Origin: Dyadobacter sp. CY326
Lineage (GTDB): Bacteria; Bacteroidota; Bacteroidia; Cytophagales; Spirosomataceae
Assembly (NCBI RefSeq): GCF_021390515.1
Contig: NZ_JAJUXI010000014.1
Coordinates: forward strand, 62,001-126,000
DNA: 64,000 nucleotides
Direction: 5' to 3'
Below are positions 61,787-64,000 of this stretch, piece after piece (the first letter of the stretch is position 1; each line of letters begins with the position of its first letter). Below the pieces are notes generated by a model. It saw only the letters and a program-made list of their open reading frames with translations, did not search any database and was not told the DNA's origin. The translations under genes and the position numbers were made by a program.

Positions 61787-62074
61787 CTAACAAAAATTGA
61801 TCTTTTCGAGGTGCTTTTCTAGATACGATTTGTTGGCAATGAGTTGGGTCATCACCTCGCTCCATTTGCCCGACTCTTTATGAAATGGATCGTAATCAAC
61901 ATTCAAATGTCCGATCACATTAAAATGTTCCGTTGATTTGACTTGCAATGTTGAGGATAAGCCCAACACGTTGAACAAATTAAGGATCTCATTTGCGTCG
62001 TTGTAAGTGTAGCTGTGTGTAGTGCAAAAAACCAGTGCCCCGTCTTGGTAATGGCACGCAATGTTGTTCTTCAT
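61787..62074 (-). CDS. Small hypothetical protein
   Basis: 95 residues (MKNNIACHYQDGALVFCTTH...). Soluble, mixed alpha/beta pattern; no signal peptide or recognisable motif. The composition and codon use are normal for the window, with a terminator downstream. Function unknown. Confidence 0.5.
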   Translation of the reverse strand: MKNNIACHYQDGALVFCTTHSYTYNDANEILNLFNVLGLSSTLQVKSTEHFNVIGHLNVDYDPFHKESGKWSEVMTQLIANKSYLEKHLEKINFC

Positions 62075-62173
62075 GGTTATTAAGAAATTATTAATTTAGT
62101 GGGCGACTTACAAAATATCGTACCAGTTACAGAGTCAATGAGTGAAAGGCATTCGGCATTTATTCAGCGGCAA

Positions 62174-62728
62174 CTATTGAGACACCACCGGAACGAAAAC
62201 TTCTACGGTCGTGGAATCCGATTCTTTTCCAGTCGACTTTCCAATGCCAAAGTCGCCCCGGTTGACTTTGAATTTCCCGTAAAATTTGGCAGCGCCCGAT
62301 TCTTGCTGAAATGAGAATGGAATGGCAATGTCCTTCTTGATTCCATGCAATTCCAATGTTCCGCGTACGACGTAACCTGTGTCTTGTTTTGAAACTTCGG
62401 AGGAAGTGAATTTGATTTTCGGAAACTGCTCAGCATCAAACCATTTCTCGCTTTTCGCATGTTTATTTTTAAGGTCGTTGCCTGTTTCAATGGAGGCGAC
62501 ATCGACGCTTACATTGAACTTTGCTGCGCCTAAACTGTCTGGATTGAAGCTGATCAGACCTGTTAGATCGGAGAATGAGCCGTGGGCATATTTGCCGTCA
62601 AATTTGATTTTGTAGCCGTCTGCAATCTGCCAATTTTTGAGAATAAGATAAGTGAAGGAGCTCAATGTTAGCAGAAAAGCAAGACCTGCGATGCTGTATT
62701 TGTTGGAATTGTAAAAGCTGCGGCTCAT
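62174..62728 (-). CDS. YceI-family lipocalin-like protein
   Basis: 184 residues: N-terminal membrane anchor or signal (YSIAGLAFLLTLSSFTYLIL) and a YceI beta-barrel (DGKYAHGSFSDLTGLISFNPD; SIETGNDLKNKHAKSEKWFDAEQFPKIKFTSSEV in part; GTLELHGIKKDIAIPFSF; NRGDFGIG). YceI proteins bind polyisoprenoid or similar lipids in the periplasm. The ATG overlaps the stop of a decayed AraC gene upstream (ATGA), suggesting the two once formed an operon. Confidence 0.9.
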   Translation of the reverse strand: MSRSFYNSNKYSIAGLAFLLTLSSFTYLILKNWQIADGYKIKFDGKYAHGSFSDLTGLISFNPDSLGAAKFNVSVDVASIETGNDLKNKHAKSEKWFDAEQFPKIKFTSSEVSKQDTGYVVRGTLELHGIKKDIAIPFSFQQESGAAKFYGKFKVNRGDFGIGKSTGKESDSTTVEVFVPVVSQ

Positions 62729-63015
62729 TGTAATGTTGCTATTTTACTGTTTTTATATTTTGATGGCGACTCGCTGTAATATTTTTTAAAGGCCACTGAG
62801 AAATGATGCGCGTGCTCATAAACCGAGAATGTGGGCCACTTCTTCCACAGGCATCGCACAGTCTAGCAGCTATCGCTCAGCGTGCTCCATTCGCTTTTTC
62901 TCAAATAATTAAATATCGTTACGCCAAACAGGAACTTGAATCCTTATTTCAGCTTAAATTCATTCAGCAGGCAAACGCGACCCAGTTGTGCAAGACTCAG
63001 ATAAAGGACCTTTTG
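62725..63015 (-). pseudogene. Remnant of an AraC-family regulator
   Basis: Reading the minus strand and stitching frames gives a full AraC DNA-binding domain. The order is LAQLGRV, LLNEFKLK, stop, GFKFLFGVTIFNYL, frame change, FEKKRMEHAER, stop, LLDCAMPVEEVAHILGL, frame change, then VYEHAHHFSVAFKKYYSE and SPSKYK. In-frame stops are TAA (complement of 62944-62946) and TAG (complement of 62870-62872); frameshifts lie near 62900-62908 and 62817-62825. The final frame ends in a TGA overlapping the yceI ATG. No N-terminal sensor half is recognisable upstream. Confidence 0.8.
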
Positions 63016-63035
63016 CAGTACAATTTTTAATGCTA

Positions 63036-63173
63036 TCAATCAGCAATCTCATTGTGGGCGTCACACACAAAATCGTTGTCCCCCGAAGCATAATGATCCT
63101 GCCCCACATCTTGCGGATTGGGATAGTTATTGAATTCGAGGATCTTGGTTAACTTTAAAACGTAAGCCGCCAT
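63036..63173 (-). CDS. Very small hypothetical frame upstream of the AraC remnant
   Basis: 45 residues (MAAYVLKLTKILEFNNYPNP...). There is no homology argument. It is the only open frame between the sulfurtransferase and the AraC remnant. It could be part of a decayed gene or non-coding. Confidence 0.2.
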   Translation of the reverse strand: MAAYVLKLTKILEFNNYPNPQDVGQDHYASGDNDFVCDAHNEIAD

Positions 63174-63320
63174 TTTTAAATCGCTATGCTTTTTATTCAC
63201 ATATTGTTGCCGACAAAAATAGACTGGTTTGCTTATCAAGCCCGATTTGAGTTCGTGAACGGCACAAAATAGATGTCAGATTGAAAATCCGTCTCGCATA
63301 GATTTTAATCCCGATAACCG

Positions 63321-64000
63321 TCAATTTCCTGTTGCAACGGGCCGGTCGTTTCTCGACCATTCACTCCAAGAACCGACATAAAGCGATGCGCCGTCGAGTC
63401 CTGCTTCCGACAGAGCAAGCAATGTGTGACAGGCTGTAACACCGGAACCGCAATGAACGATTACTTTCGTTAAGTCCCTGCCGCCCAATGCACTTTTGTA
63501 TTTTTCTGCCAATTCTTCCGAGGAAAGAAAGTTTCCATCTTTATCCAAGTTTCCTGCAAAAGGTATGTTCTCCGCACCGGGAATGTGTCCCGCTACCAAA
63601 TCAATCGGCTCACTTTCGCCAATGAAGCGATAATTTTCGCGCACATCGATTACAAGAAATTCCGGATTCTCCGCGGATTCCGCAACCTGATCAGCATCGG
63701 CAATGGGCAAAGTCCAATTTGTAAATGGATAATCGGCTGCCGAAGTTGGAGTGGAAATGCCTTTGGAAATGGGCAAATTGGCCTTTATAATTGAATCCAG
63801 GCCTCCGCTCACGACATACACTTTTGCATGACCCGCTGCCTTCAACATCCACCAAAAACGCGCGGCTGCATTCGCTCCTTTTTTATCATCATAAACCAAA
63901 ACCGTCGTTTCTGGCGTGATTCCCAACTTGCCGAGCAGCTTCGCAAATGTGGCAGGCGCTGGCAACGGATGCCTTCCCCCGTGCGCTGCGTTGGGCGTCT
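63321..64000 (-). CDS. Sulfurtransferase, tandem rhodanese (3-mercaptopyruvate type), 5' part outside window
   Basis: C-terminal two-thirds of a two-domain sulfurtransferase; the frame remains open to base 64000 (TPNAAHGGRHPLPAP precedes the first internal Met-like codon), so the start lies outside. Inactive rhodanese domain: FAKLLGKLGITPETTVLVYDDKKGANAARFWW-like region. The C-terminal active domain has the persulfide Cys in VIVHCGSGVTACHTLLAL; the CGSGVTA loop is that of 3-mercaptopyruvate sulfurtransferase (SseA) rather than thiosulfate:cyanide rhodanese. Confidence 0.9.
   Translation of the reverse strand, partial: TPNAAHGGRHPLPAPATFAKLLGKLGITPETTVLVYDDKKGANAAARFWWMLKAAGHAKVYVVSGGLDSIIKANLPISKGISTPTSAADYPFTNWTLPIADADQVAESAENPEFLVIDVRENYRFIGESEPIDLVAGHIPGAENIPFAGNLDKDGNFLSSEELAEKYKSALGGRDLTKVIVHCGSGVTACHTLLALSEAGLDGASLYVGSWSEWSRNDRPVATGN

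Noticed and set aside
62803-63030. 75-codon plus-strand frame over the AraC remnant
   Set aside because: It is the antisense of recognisable AraC sequence on the minus strand, so it is a shadow.

Overview
The window comes from a Gram-negative member of the Bacteroidota, most like the Cytophagales (a Dyadobacter-type genome). Grounds for this: many starts are preceded by the Bacteroidota -7 promoter element TAnnTTTG rather than a Shine-Dalgarno sequence; two secreted proteins end in type IX secretion (Por) sorting domains; there are SusC-like/TonB receptor, DUF983 and FG-GAP proteins of the usual Cytophagales kind. Genus placement is inference. No rRNA, tRNA, CRISPR array, insertion sequence or integrated phage is visible; this is chromosomal sequence with several small accessory modules.

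Region by region. 1-5.9 kb: housekeeping genes (trpS 3' end, PAP2 phosphatase, prs, rplY, a D-2-hydroxyacid dehydrogenase on the other strand, pdxA, yicC), followed by a 3-methyladenine glycosylase. 6.5-16.7 kb: a TPR histidine kinase with an unusual leader, a methyltransferase, an MMPL exporter, an M28 peptidase, an orphan Anbu proteasome homologue, an SGNH lipoprotein, and a ferredoxin/ferredoxin reductase operon. 17-23.6 kb: hexuronate-type MFS transporter plus a lipoprotein with propeller, HEAT and cytochrome c domains, a THUMP methyltransferase, a DUF3891 protein and a lipoprotein. 23.5-27.6 kb: treX-treZ alpha-glucan/trehalose genes. 28.2-35.2 kb: a signalling island of a REC-PAS kinase, a 1200-residue CHASE3-HAMP-GAF kinase with three receiver domains, a lone receiver, CheR and CheB, with no chemoreceptor. 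35.3-39.1 kb: DUF983, AraC regulator, clan GH-A glycosidase and glycosyltransferase. 39.4-43 kb: di-haem peroxidase and purple-acid-type phosphatase with overlapping ends. 43-47.1 kb: PLP decarboxylase and DinB protein facing a MocR regulator, then mazEF. 47.2-51.9 kb: metal operon (His-rich P-type ATPase, small Cys/His protein, TonB receptor). 52-57.5 kb: small FMN/cupin proteins, an XRE switch-like pair, MFS exporter, and a second MocR regulator facing an FMN split-barrel gene. 57.5-64 kb: a large FG-GAP repeat secreted protein, YceI, a decayed AraC gene, and a sulfurtransferase running off the end.

The features most worth a second look are regulatory. They are the mazE promoter, whose palindromic operator lies exactly between -33 and -7 and which seems to give a leaderless mRNA; the MocR/FMN-protein intergenic region with two direct repeats upstream of a consensus promoter; the XRE divergent control region with an 8-bp inverted repeat three helical turns apart; and the histidine kinase start codon buried in a perfect hairpin and overlapped by a 22-codon upstream reading frame. 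The CheR-CheB-multireceiver kinase cluster without a chemoreceptor is the best candidate for an incompletely described system.
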